The notes under the pieces are model-generated. The model saw only the letters and a program-made list of their open reading frames with translations, did not search any database and was not told the DNA's origin. This document shows positions 35,357 through 44,311 of a DNA stretch of 64,000 bases, one piece after another (positions within the stretch are counted from its first letter, which is position 1; each line of letters opens with the position of its first letter). The position numbers were made by a program, and so were the translations under genes. Source of the DNA: Aerosticca soli (GTDB lineage: Bacteria; Pseudomonadota; Gammaproteobacteria; Xanthomonadales; Rhodanobacteraceae); contig NZ_AP018560.1 of the NCBI RefSeq assembly GCF_003967035.1, positions 581,001-645,000 on the forward strand. Reading direction: 5' to 3'.

Positions 35357-35952
35357 GGCTGGCCTCCCGAAACCATGGGTGCCAGCGGGAACGTCTGCAC
35401 CGCCTCGGTGGCGGGTGGCTCGGATGGGGACTCGGCGACCGCGCGATCGCCGGGCCGCTCGAAGCAGATTTGCCGTGCGCGGTCATCCGCGTGCAGTTCC
35501 CAGGCCGGGCCAGCCAGCGTGAGCAGCGCATCGCGCAAGGTCATGGGGCCGAGGTGCAGGTGTACCGCCGGCAACGGCAGCGCGTACAGCTCGATCACGG
35601 CATGCGCGGTCTGGCACAGGCCATAGCCGCTGCGTTTGAGCACGTGCCGAAGCCCATCCCCGACCGTGGCGCGGGCATCCTCGGGCATGGACACGTCGAT
35701 GGTCTGCAACAACAGGTCGCGCTGCGCCGCCATGGGTGCCAGTTCGACCAGTGTGTAGCGGGCGTAGCGCACGACCGGGATGTACTCGGAAGCCTCGGGT
35801 TCAGGCGCGGCCAAGACTTCCGCGATGGTGTCGGGCGCGACCGGCGCAGTCGTCGTCGCGCAGCCACCGGCCAGCACCGACCACAGCAGGCCGAGAAATC
35901 CCGCCAGAAGGCGGCGTTCGGGATAGTGAAACCACGGTGGAGAGGGGCACAT
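35353..35952 (-). CDS. PilL-like N-terminal lipoprotein of the ICE (TIGR03748 type)
   Basis: 199 residues. A basic N-terminus and a hydrophobic segment end in a lipobox-like LAGGCATT. The core RYTLVELAPMAAQRDLLLQT and ARATVGDGLRHVLKRSGYGL matches PilL_N/TIGR03748 proteins, thought to be secretin-associated parts of the ICE pilus system. It is the first gene of the block running to TIGR03747, and its promoter should lie in the ~100 bp before 36054. Confidence 0.85.
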   Translation of the reverse strand: MCPSPPWFHYPERRLLAGFLGLLWSVLAGGCATTTAPVAPDTIAEVLAAPEPEASEYIPVVRYARYTLVELAPMAAQRDLLLQTIDVSMPEDARATVGDGLRHVLKRSGYGLCQTAHAVIELYALPLPAVHLHLGPMTLRDALLTLAGPAWELHADDRARQICFERPGDRAVAESPSEPPATEAVQTFPLAPMVSGGQP

Positions 35953-36053
35953 AGCTCGGCGTCCTGAAACATCCAGCCCTCACCATCGCCGCTCAGGCCG
36001 CGAGCGGCAGCAAACAATGCGAACCAGGCAGCGTCCGATTTACCGGGAGCGGC

Positions 36054-36078
36054 AAAAAAAACGGCCCCGAAGGGCCGT
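36054..36078 (-). terminator. rho-independent terminator of the helicase gene
   Basis: ACGGCCC-cgaa-GGGCCGT (36061-36078) followed on the minus strand by eight U residues, 13 bp past the helicase stop. It separates the helicase transcript from the pilus/transfer block. Confidence 0.93.
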
Positions 36079-36090
36079 AAGTGGAACGTG

Positions 36091-38370
36091 TCATGCGGCG
36101 ACAAGCTGCCGGGCCAGTGCGACCTCGACGGAATCACCGTCCTGGTTCAGGACATCGAGCCCGGATTCGGGCACGTCGCCCGAGGTGGACTGCGAGACCA
36201 TGATCTTCTTGGCCATCAGCTCCAGGCAGGTCATCTGCGAGGAACCGGCGTAGCCGAGGTAGATCACACGCACGGGCTGCTTCTGCCCGATGCGCCAGGA
36301 GCGGCGTGCCGCCTGCTGGAGCGAGTACACGTTGTAGCCCGACTGCATGAACACGATCGTCGGGAACTCCAACAGGTCCAGCCCCGTCTTGACCAACTCG
36401 GGGTTGGTGATGAGCACGTCGATGCCACGGTCCAGTTGCTCGGCGATCCAGTCTTCGCGGCGGCTGGCATCCACGCTCGCGCGCAGCACCGCCACCTTGA
36501 AGCCTTCCTGCTCCAGCAACACCTTCAGGCGCGACGTGGTGTCGCGCGTGCCGGTATAGACCGTGTAGGCCAGGACCTTGCGGCCCTGCGCCTTCTCCTC
36601 TTTGCAGATGTCGATCAGCTCACGCTCCTTGGGGCTGATCTCGAACTCGTTGAACTGAGCCGGGACAAACGCCAAGGTGTTGCGCGTGCGCGGATGCACC
36701 ACGGTCTCCGACCGGAAGCAGCAATCCGGCCAGGCCAGCAGCACGTTGAGGACCACACCCAGCAAGGTCGTATCGCGTCGCGCCAGAGCCTGTTTCAGCT
36801 CCGCGGTCAGCCGACCCGCCAGATCGCGGTAGGCCGCGGCTTGCGCCGTGTCCATCGCGACTTCACGGAACTCCTCGTCATACGGCGGCAGGACGTTGCC
36901 ACCGATGTCCTTGAGCTTGAGAAAGATCGTGAACGGCAGGATGCAGCGCAGCACGCCCTTGGGGCCAAACCCCGGGGCCTTGACCGTGCGCACCGATACC
37001 TTGGTGCCCTTGGCCGTCTTGTGCGCCGTGCCGGTGCTCTCGGAGTAGATGTCCTTCAACACCCCGTGATCGCGCATGAACGCCATCGCAGCCGAGGTCA
37101 TGCTGCCGCTCGTGGTCGGGCGGTAGCCGTCTTCGATCATCCGCCCCGGAAGGGCTCGGAACAGCAGGTGGAACAGGTCGTCCCCGTAGCCGCCCATCAA
37201 CGTGCCGGTCAGCAGCAAGGTCTTGCGAGCCTTCGCCGCCAGCACGCCCATGGCCTGGCCCTGGGCACTGCCCCCGTTCTTGTACTCATGTGCCTCATCG
37301 GCGATGAGCAGGTCGAACGTGCCTTGCGGCAGGTAGCGTTTGATGAACTCGGACGGCTGATAGCCGCCCTCGCCAAAGCCGAACTCCATGTTGGCCATCG
37401 CACGTTCCATGCGCGTGGCCTGACGGTCGGAAAACACCAGCTCGCCGTTGCCATCCATGAGGTTGATGAACTCATGGATGTTGTCGCCGAGCATCGACGC
37501 CAGGAACCCGTCACCGAACTTTTGCATCAGCTTCTGCGCGGTGACCTCTCCGATGGTCGGTATGCGCTTTAAGGCTTTGAGCACGGCCGAGGACTGGTCG
37601 CTGCCGGACAGACTGCGCGGGCGGATCAGTGTCCACAGGGGCGCGGCGCAGTGGCCGCACTTCCTGCGGCACTCCTCGGCTTGGAGCGCGATCGGGTTGA
37701 CCGGCTCGCCGTCGAGGTCGGTGATGACCGTGCCGCAGTCCGGGCAGGCCGCCACGTCGCCGTGGCGGGTGCGCCGCGTGGTGAAGACAGGCTTCCAGTG
37801 AAAGCCCATCCGCATCCTGACGCGCCCCAGGACGAAGAACTCCTGGCCCGTGGGCTGCACGCCCAACTGCTCGCGCAGCTTGATGAGCTTGACGAGCGTA
37901 TCCGGCCCGTTGAGTACCCACACCTTGGCACCGGCCACCGTCTCCTGGATCTCGCGCCGCCACTTGTAAACCAGGTGGGGCGGCGACAGCACCAGAGTGC
38001 GGCGATAGCCTTCGGCGTTGAGCACGGCGGCCGTGGCAATGCCGACGGTCGTCTTGCCGCAGCCCATCTCGCCATTGACGATCGCAGCACGTTCGCCACG
38101 GTCGATCAGCAGCTCGGCGGCGGCGTGGACGACTTCGGCCTGGGCTGGGAACAGCTTGCGCTTGAGGCTGGCGACCACCAGTTGCCGGTGCGCCTGCGGT
38201 TGGCCGGTATAGACCGGCGGATTAGCGCTGTTGAGGGCGTCGAGTAGTTCGTCGCCGAACTCGCCGACAAAATCCTGAAGGCTCAGGGTCAGAGGGGAAG
38301 ATTCCGCGTCGAGCAGTTCGCCCTGTACGGGCGCGGATTCAGCGGCAGTGGTTTCGAGATCGAGGGACAT
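36091..38370 (-). CDS. SNF2-type DEAD/DEAH helicase of the ICE
   Basis: 759 residues. Motif I GEMGCGKTTVGIATA, DEAH box LIADEAHEYKN, motif III LLLTGTLMGGYGDDLF and motif VI LQQAARRSWRIGQKQPVRVI mark an SF2/SNF2 ATPase. A zinc-ribbon-like insert (CPDCGTVITDL, later CRRKCGHC) lies near residues 215-245. These helicases are regular members of the ICE maintenance region and are thought to act on DNA during transfer or replication; the exact role is unknown. A stable hairpin precedes the start by 21 nt. Confidence 0.88.
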   Translation of the reverse strand: MSLDLETTAAESAPVQGELLDAESSPLTLSLQDFVGEFGDELLDALNSANPPVYTGQPQAHRQLVVASLKRKLFPAQAEVVHAAAELLIDRGERAAIVNGEMGCGKTTVGIATAAVLNAEGYRRTLVLSPPHLVYKWRREIQETVAGAKVWVLNGPDTLVKLIKLREQLGVQPTGQEFFVLGRVRMRMGFHWKPVFTTRRTRHGDVAACPDCGTVITDLDGEPVNPIALQAEECRRKCGHCAAPLWTLIRPRSLSGSDQSSAVLKALKRIPTIGEVTAQKLMQKFGDGFLASMLGDNIHEFINLMDGNGELVFSDRQATRMERAMANMEFGFGEGGYQPSEFIKRYLPQGTFDLLIADEAHEYKNGGSAQGQAMGVLAAKARKTLLLTGTLMGGYGDDLFHLLFRALPGRMIEDGYRPTTSGSMTSAAMAFMRDHGVLKDIYSESTGTAHKTAKGTKVSVRTVKAPGFGPKGVLRCILPFTIFLKLKDIGGNVLPPYDEEFREVAMDTAQAAAYRDLAGRLTAELKQALARRDTTLLGVVLNVLLAWPDCCFRSETVVHPRTRNTLAFVPAQFNEFEISPKERELIDICKEEKAQGRKVLAYTVYTGTRDTTSRLKVLLEQEGFKVAVLRASVDASRREDWIAEQLDRGIDVLITNPELVKTGLDLLEFPTIVFMQSGYNVYSLQQAARRSWRIGQKQPVRVIYLGYAGSSQMTCLELMAKKIMVSQSTSGDVPESGLDVLNQDGDSVEVALARQLVAA

Positions 38371-38391
38371 GGTGATGCTCCAAAGAAAAAT

Positions 38392-38430
38392 GGGGCATGC
38401 ACCACCCCCAGCGGGGCAATGGCATGCCCC
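38392..38430 (-). promoter_or_regulatory. hairpin leader of the helicase gene
   Basis: GGGGCATGC (38392-38400) pairs perfectly with GCATGCCCC (38422-38430), 21 nt before the helicase start. It belongs to the hairpin-leader series. Confidence 0.6.
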
Positions 38431-38506
38431 GTGGTGGGAAGAGAATCGACGCGTGGCTGAGGGTGGTTGAAGGTGCTGGCCTGGGCGGCCCGCAGGTGAA
38501 CCGTGC

Positions 38507-38812
38507 TCAGTCTTCGGACGGAAGCACGATGACGGTTGCGCAGCGCTGCGAATCGGTGACGATGCGAATGGCGAGCCCCGGATGGATCACGTAGTGCGAT
38601 TCCAGCGACGCGCCCGATTGAAGCGCGCTGCTGTTCGTCTGCCATTGCTGGATGTTGACGTCGCCCCAGTCGCCACGGGTGTGGCGCCTGAAGTACGGGA
38701 TCGGGTCCAGGCGACCCGCGCGGACCAGGCGGTCTACACCTCTGCTGAAGATGAGCGCCCCGATGGGGAACGCCAGCCGCTGGCAGTAGGTTTCGATGCG
38801 ATGCGATGCCAT
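38507..38812 (-). CDS. small ICE protein, intact paralogue of the IS-disrupted gene upstream
   Basis: 101 residues, soluble. The segment RLVRAGRLDPIPYFRRHTRG and GDWGDVNIQQWQTNSSALQ aligns with the IS5-interrupted neighbour (WLARRGLIDPLAYVQRHVRG, GDWGEIDEATRQANDVAIQ), and both end in a beta-rich tail (HPGLAIRIVTDSQRC against TPDLALIVKTSEDHQ). The two are tandem paralogues of an ICE-associated family of unknown function; the conserved Arg-x-x-x-Gly-Asp-Trp-Gly core is visible in both. Confidence 0.75.
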   Translation of the reverse strand: MASHRIETYCQRLAFPIGALIFSRGVDRLVRAGRLDPIPYFRRHTRGDWGDVNIQQWQTNSSALQSGASLESHYVIHPGLAIRIVTDSQRCATVIVLPSED

Positions 38813-39012
38813 GGGCTCCTCCTTGATGAGTCATTGAGCCACGACACCCCTGCCGGAGTGAAGTGGCTCCGTCAGGTGGATGAGGATGACGATGTGGGGC
38901 CTCAGATCAGGTCCCGCTCTTCGGGAAGCTGGACCACCGTGGTCTGGTGGTCCTCGCTGGTCTTGACGATCAGCGCCAGGTCCGGCGTGATCCTGAACTG
39001 CGAGATCATTAG

Positions 39013-40172
39013 GGAAGGTCTGAACAACTCCGTCACTTTCGGCCACAATCGGCCATTGCTTCAAGGGGCGAGTTCGATGCAGCTTTCGTTTGGTGATGCC
39101 GAGGATCTGGTCGGTCGCAAGCGCACACGGCGCGAGGTGTTCCTTGCCGAGATGGATCAGGTCGTGCCGTGGAAGGCGCTGCTGGCGCTGATCGAGCCGC
39201 ATTATCCGAAGCTGGGCCGGCCCGGCCGGCAGCCTTACCCCTTGGCGACGATGCTTCGGATCCACTTCCTGCAGCAGTGGTATGCCTTGAGTGACCCGGC
39301 GATGGAAGAGGCGCTGGTCGATACGCCGGTGATGCGCCGCTTTGCCCGGATTGGTGGCATGGGCGACATCCCGGACGAGACGACGATCTTGAACTTCCGG
39401 CGCTTGCTGGAGACGCACGGTCTGGCCGAAAAGATCTTCAAGCAGGTCAATGCGCATCTTCAGCGCAAGGGCCTGAGCCTTCGCTCGGGCACCATCGTGG
39501 ACGCGACGATTATCAATGCACCGAGTTCGACGAAGAACCGGGAGGGCGAGCGGGATCCTGCGATGCATCAGACGAAGAAGGGCAACCAGTGGTTCTTCGG
39601 GATGAAGGCGCACATCGGGGTGGACGATGCCTCCGGGCTGGTGCACCACGTGGAATGCACGGCGGCGAACGTGGCGGACGTGACGCAGGCGCACAAGCTG
39701 CTGCACGGCAAGGAGGACGTGGTGTTCGGCGACAGTGGCTACATCGGTGCCGAGAAGCGCGAGGAGATGCAGGACGTGGATGCGGTGTTCCTGATCGCGA
39801 AGAAGCCTTCGGTGATCAAGGCGATGAAGCGCAAGCGCGATCAGCGGGAAGCGAGGGCGTTGGAGCGCTTGAAGGCGAGCGTCCGTGCCAAGGTCGAGCA
39901 TCCGTTCCGTGTGATCAAGCGGCAGTTCGGCTATACGAAGGTGCGCTATCGCGGCATCGCGAAGAACGCGGCACAGGTGCTGACGCTGTTCGCGCTGTCG
40001 AACCTGTGGATGTCGCGCCGGCGCTTGATGCCGGCGGCGGGATAAGTGCGTCCGCTGGACGGGGAAAGCCGTCTGGCGGCATGGCAAAAGGTGGAATTCC
40101 GAGCGGATTGACGGGATTTCGGCCTTCGAGGCTCGGAAATAACGTGGGTTTGGCGGATTGTTCAGACCTTCC
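39013..40172 (+). mobile_element. IS5-family insertion sequence, copy 1
   Basis: 1160 bp with terminal repeats GGAAGGTCTGAACAA / TTGTTCAGACCTTCC and the 4-bp target duplication TTAG (39009-39012 and 40173-40176). As far as I can compare, it is base-identical to copy 2 at 47149-48308, which implies recent transposition. Confidence 0.96.
39077..40045 (+). CDS. IS5-family transposase (copy 1)
   Basis: 322 residues. N-terminal DUF772-type domain (PWKALLALIEPHYPKLGRPG, RFARIGGMGDIPDETTILNF), then DDE residues in TIVDATIINAPSS (Asp), DVVFGDSGYIGAEKR (Asp) and the Y-R-E-K box around RAKVEHPFRVIKRQFGYTKV (Glu). It is complete and fills the element. Confidence 0.95.
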   Translation: MQLSFGDAEDLVGRKRTRREVFLAEMDQVVPWKALLALIEPHYPKLGRPGRQPYPLATMLRIHFLQQWYALSDPAMEEALVDTPVMRRFARIGGMGDIPDETTILNFRRLLETHGLAEKIFKQVNAHLQRKGLSLRSGTIVDATIINAPSSTKNREGERDPAMHQTKKGNQWFFGMKAHIGVDDASGLVHHVECTAANVADVTQAHKLLHGKEDVVFGDSGYIGAEKREEMQDVDAVFLIAKKPSVIKAMKRKRDQREARALERLKASVRAKVEHPFRVIKRQFGYTKVRYRGIAKNAAQVLTLFALSNLWMSRRRLMPAAG

Positions 40173-40436
40173 TTAGGTTGTCCTGTTGGATCGCCACGTC
40201 GTTGGCTTGGCGTGTGGCCTCATCGATCTCGCCCCAGTCCCCGCGCACATGGCGCTGGACATAGGCCAAGGGGTCGATCAGGCCTCGCCGGGCCAGCCAA
40301 TGCACCTTCTCGCTCAACTTCAACGTACTCGGTGCGAACAACGGTTGCTTGTGCGGCGCAGGCCGCTTGAACGGATTGGGGATCATGGTGTTTCTCCTTC
40401 GAGTTGGTACAGCAGGACGGCAGCGCGTCCGGTGGA

Positions 40437-41546
40437 TCAGCGAATGGTCAACACCTCGCCCCGTGTCGCGGAGCCAGGTGTCATGTCCCACGCGCGGATG
40501 ACGGGAACGAACTTGTCGGTGAGGATGCGGGTCTCGGCGATGGAGCCGTCTTCGCGTTCGGTGAACTCCCGCTGGAGCGTCTTGTCCTTGTGGGTGTCAC
40601 CTTTGACGACGAGCACGCGCCCGGTCTTGGAGCGCACAACCCCCGAGATCGCACCCGCGGCCAGAGCCAGGGCGAGATGCCAGCGGGACAAGGCCCGCGC
40701 CGGTGGACGCAGCGATTGCTGCGCAGCCCCCAGGTGCGTGTCCTGCGATGGCCACAAGCCTTGCAGCCTGCCAACCTCATCGGCGAACTGCTCGGGCTCC
40801 ATCGTCACGCGGAAGAAATGCTCTGGCTCGGCCGGGCTGGCGGGGACGATGTACGGCAGGAACGGCCACTCGCTCGGCAGTTCCTCGGCTTCGACTTCGC
40901 CTTGCCCTACCTGCAACAGCAGATTGCGCACGGCCTTGACGCCATCGGGCACCTGCTCGCGCTGGCGCACCCGGCGTCCGAAGATCACCACCTGCTTGAA
41001 CTGCGTCTCCACCGCTCGGTAGATGCGCAGGTCCGTGTAGTGGCGCGTCAGCCAGCCGACCAACTCCGCGTCGAGCACGTAGCCGGGGACGATGAAAACC
41101 AGCACGCCGCCGTATTGCAGCAGCGAGAGCGTGCGCTGGTAGAACAGCTTTTCAAGGCGGGCACGGCCCTGGCCCTGATAGCCGATGTTGCCGTTGACGT
41201 CCTTGGACAGGTCCCCATACGGCGGGTTGAGCCAGAGCAGCCCGAAGGACTGCTTGGAGACCATCGTGTCCATCAGGTCCGCGTGCAGGCAGTGATCGAC
41301 CAGGCCGCGGGCATGGCGCGCCCGCTCCGCGTCGAACTCGACGGCGAACGCCTTTGCCTGCTCGCGCCCGAGGGCATGGGCGGCTTCGGCGATCGCCACG
41401 CCTTCGCCGGCGCAGGGATCGAGGATGCACATCGGCCCGTCGCTGGGCATCAGTGCGTTGAGCGCTCTTTCGAGCGTGGGTTCGTCGGTCGGGAAATATC
41501 CGTTCTTGACGAAATTGCGGGCGAGCCGCGGGAACATGAGGGCCAT
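40437..41546 (-). CDS. SAM-dependent DNA methyltransferase-like protein (DUF6094 type)
   Basis: 369 residues. Motif I DPCAGEGVAIAEAA (SAM site) and the catalytic motif IV NPPYGDLSKD identify a class I adenine-N6-type methyltransferase core; LFYQRTLSLLQYGGVLVFIV follows as motif V-VI. The C-terminal ~150 residues are ICE-specific. Such proteins are constant in PFGI-1-class ICEs and may protect the element from host restriction (inference). No partner endonuclease is present. Confidence 0.82.
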   Translation of the reverse strand: MALMFPRLARNFVKNGYFPTDEPTLERALNALMPSDGPMCILDPCAGEGVAIAEAAHALGREQAKAFAVEFDAERARHARGLVDHCLHADLMDTMVSKQSFGLLWLNPPYGDLSKDVNGNIGYQGQGRARLEKLFYQRTLSLLQYGGVLVFIVPGYVLDAELVGWLTRHYTDLRIYRAVETQFKQVVIFGRRVRQREQVPDGVKAVRNLLLQVGQGEVEAEELPSEWPFLPYIVPASPAEPEHFFRVTMEPEQFADEVGRLQGLWPSQDTHLGAAQQSLRPPARALSRWHLALALAAGAISGVVRSKTGRVLVVKGDTHKDKTLQREFTEREDGSIAETRILTDKFVPVIRAWDMTPGSATRGEVLTIR

Positions 41547-41610
41547 GGAAGTCTCCTGGTTGGCGGGGATGAAACACGGAAGTACGCCAAGGCGTGCCTC
41601 CGAGGGTGGG

Positions 41611-42258
41611 TCAAGCCGCTACCGCTTCCGGCGTCCAAATCTTGGCCGGATACGGATAGGCGGTGAGCGCGTCGCTGCGGATCAGGGAGCCGAGCGCCAG
41701 GGTCAGCGCCGGCACGTCGATGGCGAGCCGATGGCCTTCCAGCGGCCCGAGGGCGAACGGAAGGCGGGCCAGCATCTCGCGGGTTTGCAGCAGTTCCAGC
41801 ACGGTCTCGCGCCAGTGATCGAGCAGCGGCAACGGGCAGGTGTCCCGCACCAGCATCCACAGGCGGTCAAGCCTGTGGGCGCTGTCGCGTGGCAGCAGTG
41901 CCAATGCGCTGGCGTTGGCCTTGTCGGGCTTGACGCAGCGCCGGTCGAACAGCCACACGTTGGACAGCGAGCCGAACAGCGTCCGCCGGTACGCGCGCGT
42001 GATGCGCTTTTCCAGGCGATCGACGTTGCCGATGAATACCGGGACGCTGCCGCCCTGGTCGGTGATGACGTGGAACTGGTCCAGTCCCTGCTCGTCGCGC
42101 CCGAGGGTCAGGCGAGCGAGGAACTGCTGGACGGCGGTGTCCCGCGCCCAGATGGACAGGAAGATCAGGTTGCCCTGGTCATCGCCGACGCAGGCGTCGG
42201 CCATCACGTCCGGGCATTCGTCGATGCGGTACAGCGTGGAAGAAGTGTTTGCGGGCAT
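41611..42258 (-). CDS. conserved ICE protein of unknown function
   Basis: 215 residues, soluble, no signal peptide. Recognisable only by composition: an N-terminal beta/alpha part (NLIFLSIWARDTAVQQFLAR) and a helical Leu-rich middle (RLDRLWMLVRDTCPLPLLDH). It lies between the methyltransferase and a small acidic protein, preceded by a perfect 8-bp hairpin 37 nt upstream. No function can be given. Confidence 0.7.
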   Translation of the reverse strand: MPANTSSTLYRIDECPDVMADACVGDDQGNLIFLSIWARDTAVQQFLARLTLGRDEQGLDQFHVITDQGGSVPVFIGNVDRLEKRITRAYRRTLFGSLSNVWLFDRRCVKPDKANASALALLPRDSAHRLDRLWMLVRDTCPLPLLDHWRETVLELLQTREMLARLPFALGPLEGHRLAIDVPALTLALGSLIRSDALTAYPYPAKIWTPEAVAA

Positions 42259-42295
42259 GGTGGTGTCCTCGGATGAACGGGAACAGCACCGCCCG

Positions 42296-42316
42296 CTGGG
42301 GCAAGTACTGCCCCAG
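42296..42316 (-). promoter_or_regulatory. hairpin leader of the 42258 gene
   Basis: CTGGGGCA-agtac-TGCCCCAG, 37 nt before the start codon, in the gap after the preceding gene's stop. Confidence 0.6.
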
Positions 42317-42334
42317 GGGGTGGAAGAAAACCGC

Positions 42335-42595
42335 TCAGTCCGGCTCGAACTGCCGGGTGTGCGGGTTGAAGTGAAGCGGCTCGTCCGCCGAAGTGATCGG
42401 CGTGAAGCCTTCCAGGTAGATGTTGTTGAGGTACTGGTCGCGGTAGGTCAGTGCCTGCCGTGCCTGGTCCTCGGTGAGGCCGTTGTCGATGAAGTACGCC
42501 AGCATTTCCTCGTCGGAGGACACTTCGTCGTTGGACAAACTCCCTTCAACGAGTGCCAGCAACGAGGGCGGAAGCGTTGCCAGGATCGGGTCCAT
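42335..42595 (-). CDS. small acidic ICE protein
   Basis: 86 residues, acidic and soluble (SLSNDEVSSDEEMLAYFIDN, then LTEDQARQALTYRDQYLNNI). The C-terminus HFNPHTRQFEPD is a pattern seen in small ICE proteins. The family is unnamed; start at 42595 chosen as the first ATG after the gap to the upstream gene. Confidence 0.7.
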   Translation of the reverse strand: MDPILATLPPSLLALVEGSLSNDEVSSDEEMLAYFIDNGLTEDQARQALTYRDQYLNNIYLEGFTPITSADEPLHFNPHTRQFEPD

Positions 42596-42611
42596 GTCGG
42601 TTCCTCCTGGC

Positions 42612-43019
42612 TCAGGCCATCGACGCCGCGGCGGATGCCGCGGATGCCGTGGGTGTGCGCCGCCGGGCGTGGTAGGCGCGAACGCCTGCACGCCAGTCGG
42701 CGGACTGCTCCGGTGCGAGGTCCAGATAGGACAGCGGGCACGTGTAGTAGTACGGGTGCATGGACTCGTCCAAGGACTTGTAGCCCCACTGGCCGCCGCT
42801 TCGTTCAAGCAGATCGCAGCGGATGTAGCGCAGGGACTGGCCCGGTGCGAGATCACGATGCACGCCTTCGACCTTGGCGGTCACTTCGGCGACGGACCAC
42901 AGCACGTTGCCGCGCAGGGTGTGAGCGATGACCTTGACGCTGGCGCGCTCGGTCTCTTGCGGTGCGATCAGTTCCGCGATCAGTTCGGACCGCGATTGGT
43001 TTGAGAAATACCAGCCCAT
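42612..43019 (-). CDS. conserved ICE protein (MGWYFS-type N-terminus)
   Basis: 135 residues. The N-terminus MGWYFSNQSRSELIAELIAP and the motif GQWGYKSLDESMHPYYYTCP are conserved features of an ICE/plasmid family of unknown function; the C-terminus is Ala/Thr-rich. It is preceded by a CCCCGTGGGG-type hairpin leader. No enzymatic motif was found. Confidence 0.72.
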   Translation of the reverse strand: MGWYFSNQSRSELIAELIAPQETERASVKVIAHTLRGNVLWSVAEVTAKVEGVHRDLAPGQSLRYIRCDLLERSGGQWGYKSLDESMHPYYYTCPLSYLDLAPEQSADWRAGVRAYHARRRTPTASAASAAASMA

Positions 43020-43053
43020 GAGAGGCCTCCTCGAAAAGTTGAGCTGAAGGCCT

Positions 43054-43079
43054 CCCCGTGGGGAAGAACCCCCAGCGGG
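43054..43079 (-). promoter_or_regulatory. hairpin leader of the 43019 gene
   Basis: Palindrome CCCCGTGGGG followed by CCCCC...GGG, about 34 nt upstream of the start; alternative pairings are possible. Confidence 0.45.
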
Positions 43080-43123
43080 TGATGGAATGCCGCATCTGCG
43101 GCGAAGGAACCTATGCGTCGCCC

Positions 43124-43465
43124 TCAATCCCAGTCGTCATCGTCTCGATCACAACCGGCCGGGCAGTAGCCGAACTCGATCCCGTGCGAGCAATAGCCAT
43201 GCTCCGCATTCCAGTCCTGGGTTTCCTGCCGTTCGGCAGGTGTTGCGTAGTCCCATTCCTGGGCCGCGATTTCGAGAGCCTGAGCACGTTGCTCATCCGG
43301 CAAACGATTGGCCTGTGCGTCGATCGCCGAACTGAAGAGCGTCACGTAGTGGTCGTAGGACAAGCCGCAACCGCGCTGGGCGTGTGCGGCGGCCGCTTTG
43401 CAAAGGTCCCGCCACGCGGGTTCATCCAGCGTTGAACGCGGGGTATCGCAAGCGATGGTGGACAT
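43124..43465 (-). CDS. small ICE protein with a Cys-containing acidic tail
   Basis: 113 residues. A helical body (WRDLCKAAAAHAQRGCGLSY, LPDEQRAQALEIAAQEWDYA) is followed by HGYCSHGIEFGYCPAGCDRD and an Asp-run. The three C-terminal Cys and a His could bind a metal ion. No family is recognised. Confidence 0.7.
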   Translation of the reverse strand: MSTIACDTPRSTLDEPAWRDLCKAAAAHAQRGCGLSYDHYVTLFSSAIDAQANRLPDEQRAQALEIAAQEWDYATPAERQETQDWNAEHGYCSHGIEFGYCPAGCDRDDDDWD

Positions 43466-43498
43466 GATGGAGACCTCCAGAAAATGGCCAGGGCCTCC

Positions 43499-43525
43499 CC
43501 CGCATGGGAAAGGAACCCCGGCGGG
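43499..43525 (-). promoter_or_regulatory. hairpin leader of the 43465 gene
   Basis: CCCGC (43499-43503) pairs with GCGGG (43521-43525), 33 nt before the start codon; the stem can be extended with mismatches. Confidence 0.45.
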
Positions 43526-43559
43526 TGGATGAAGAACACCGCGCATGCGGCGTCTGCGA

Positions 43560-44249
43560 TCACGCAGGTTTTGGTTCGGCCTGGCGGCTCCACTCCTGCG
43601 TCTTGAAGTCCAGCGCGTAGCCCAGCTCGCCCAGGCGGGCGATCTGCGCGCGCAGGGTGCGGCGGTCGATGGTCGAATCCAGTTTCACGGACTCGCCCAG
43701 CGGCCACAGCAGGCCGAAGAGCGCGGCGTCACCGTCTTCGGTGCTGCCGGGGGCAGCGGCCGTAGCAGGCGGTGGCGCATCCACGCCGAAGGGCGTGGTA
43801 TCGACCAGCGGGTCCGCGGACGCCTGCACGGGTGCGGGCTTGGCGGGCCTGGACGCTTTGGTGGGCTTGGCCGGCGTTGCCGCAGGCTGCGCCCCTTGCT
43901 CTTCATCGAGCGGATCGACGTCCTGGGTGGCGAAGCTGCGGGCTTCGTCGCGGCTGAGTTTGTCGATGCCGTTGAGCGTCATGCCGTCGAGGCTGGCACG
44001 GATCTCGAACCGCATGCCGCCGCCGACCGGATAGGACTTCGGGAAGATGTACCTGATGATGAATTCCCCGTCGTACTTGCCTTCGGGGTACTGCTCCAGC
44101 TCCGGGTCTTTGACCTCGAAAGTACCGAGGTGCGTCGCGAGGCGGCCAACCGTGAACGGGCCGTTCTTGCCGCGGATGGTACGCAGCGTGAGCTGGCCGG
44201 GGACGACGATGGGCGCAACAGATTTCTCGGAAGCCGATGGGGTTGCCAT
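43560..44249 (-). CDS. DUF3275 family ICE protein
   Basis: 229 residues. The N-terminal ~95 residues (PGQLTLRTIRGKNGPFTVGR, then LEQYPEGKYDGEFIIRYIFP) are the DUF3275 domain found in ICEs; a Pro/Ala/Lys linker leads to a C-terminal helical segment (LFGLLWPLGESVKLDSTIDR) that reads like a conserved end box. Function unknown. It is preceded by a perfect 8-bp hairpin leader. Confidence 0.85.
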   Translation of the reverse strand: MATPSASEKSVAPIVVPGQLTLRTIRGKNGPFTVGRLATHLGTFEVKDPELEQYPEGKYDGEFIIRYIFPKSYPVGGGMRFEIRASLDGMTLNGIDKLSRDEARSFATQDVDPLDEEQGAQPAATPAKPTKASRPAKPAPVQASADPLVDTTPFGVDAPPPATAAAPGSTEDGDAALFGLLWPLGESVKLDSTIDRRTLRAQIARLGELGYALDFKTQEWSRQAEPKPA

Positions 44250-44311
44250 GATGGTTCTCCTGATGATGAATGACGGGCCGCCGACGGCACCCGGTGGATG
44301 AGAGGAAATGG

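Larger units (their letters stand above)
38902..40386 (-). pseudogene. small ICE gene interrupted by IS5-family copy 1
   Basis: Start at 40386, frame open to the IS at 40172; it resumes beyond the IS at 39012 and ends with the stop at 38902-38904. Removing the IS and one TTAG restores 107 codons without a frameshift: WLARRGLIDPLAYVQRHVRG, then VAIQQDNLMISQFRITPDL, ending VVQLPEERDLI. It is the paralogue of the gene at 38507-38812. The 3' third is separated, so the protein is truncated with a few IS-encoded residues. Confidence 0.88.

Noticed and set aside
38582..39076. N-terminal extension of the IS5 transposase reading into the flanking ICE DNA
   Set aside because: The extension crosses the IS end and the target duplication; the internal ATG at 39077 gives the normal protein, as in copy 2.
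39589..40176. Long second open frame inside the IS5 element
   Set aside because: It is an out-of-frame shadow of the transposase (repeated in copy 2 at 47725-48312) caused by high GC content.
36091..41546. Helicase plus adenine methyltransferase as a DISARM/BREX-like defence system
   Set aside because: Both proteins are regular members of this ICE class and are separated by other genes; no phospholipase D, BrxC/PglZ or DUF1998 partner is present.
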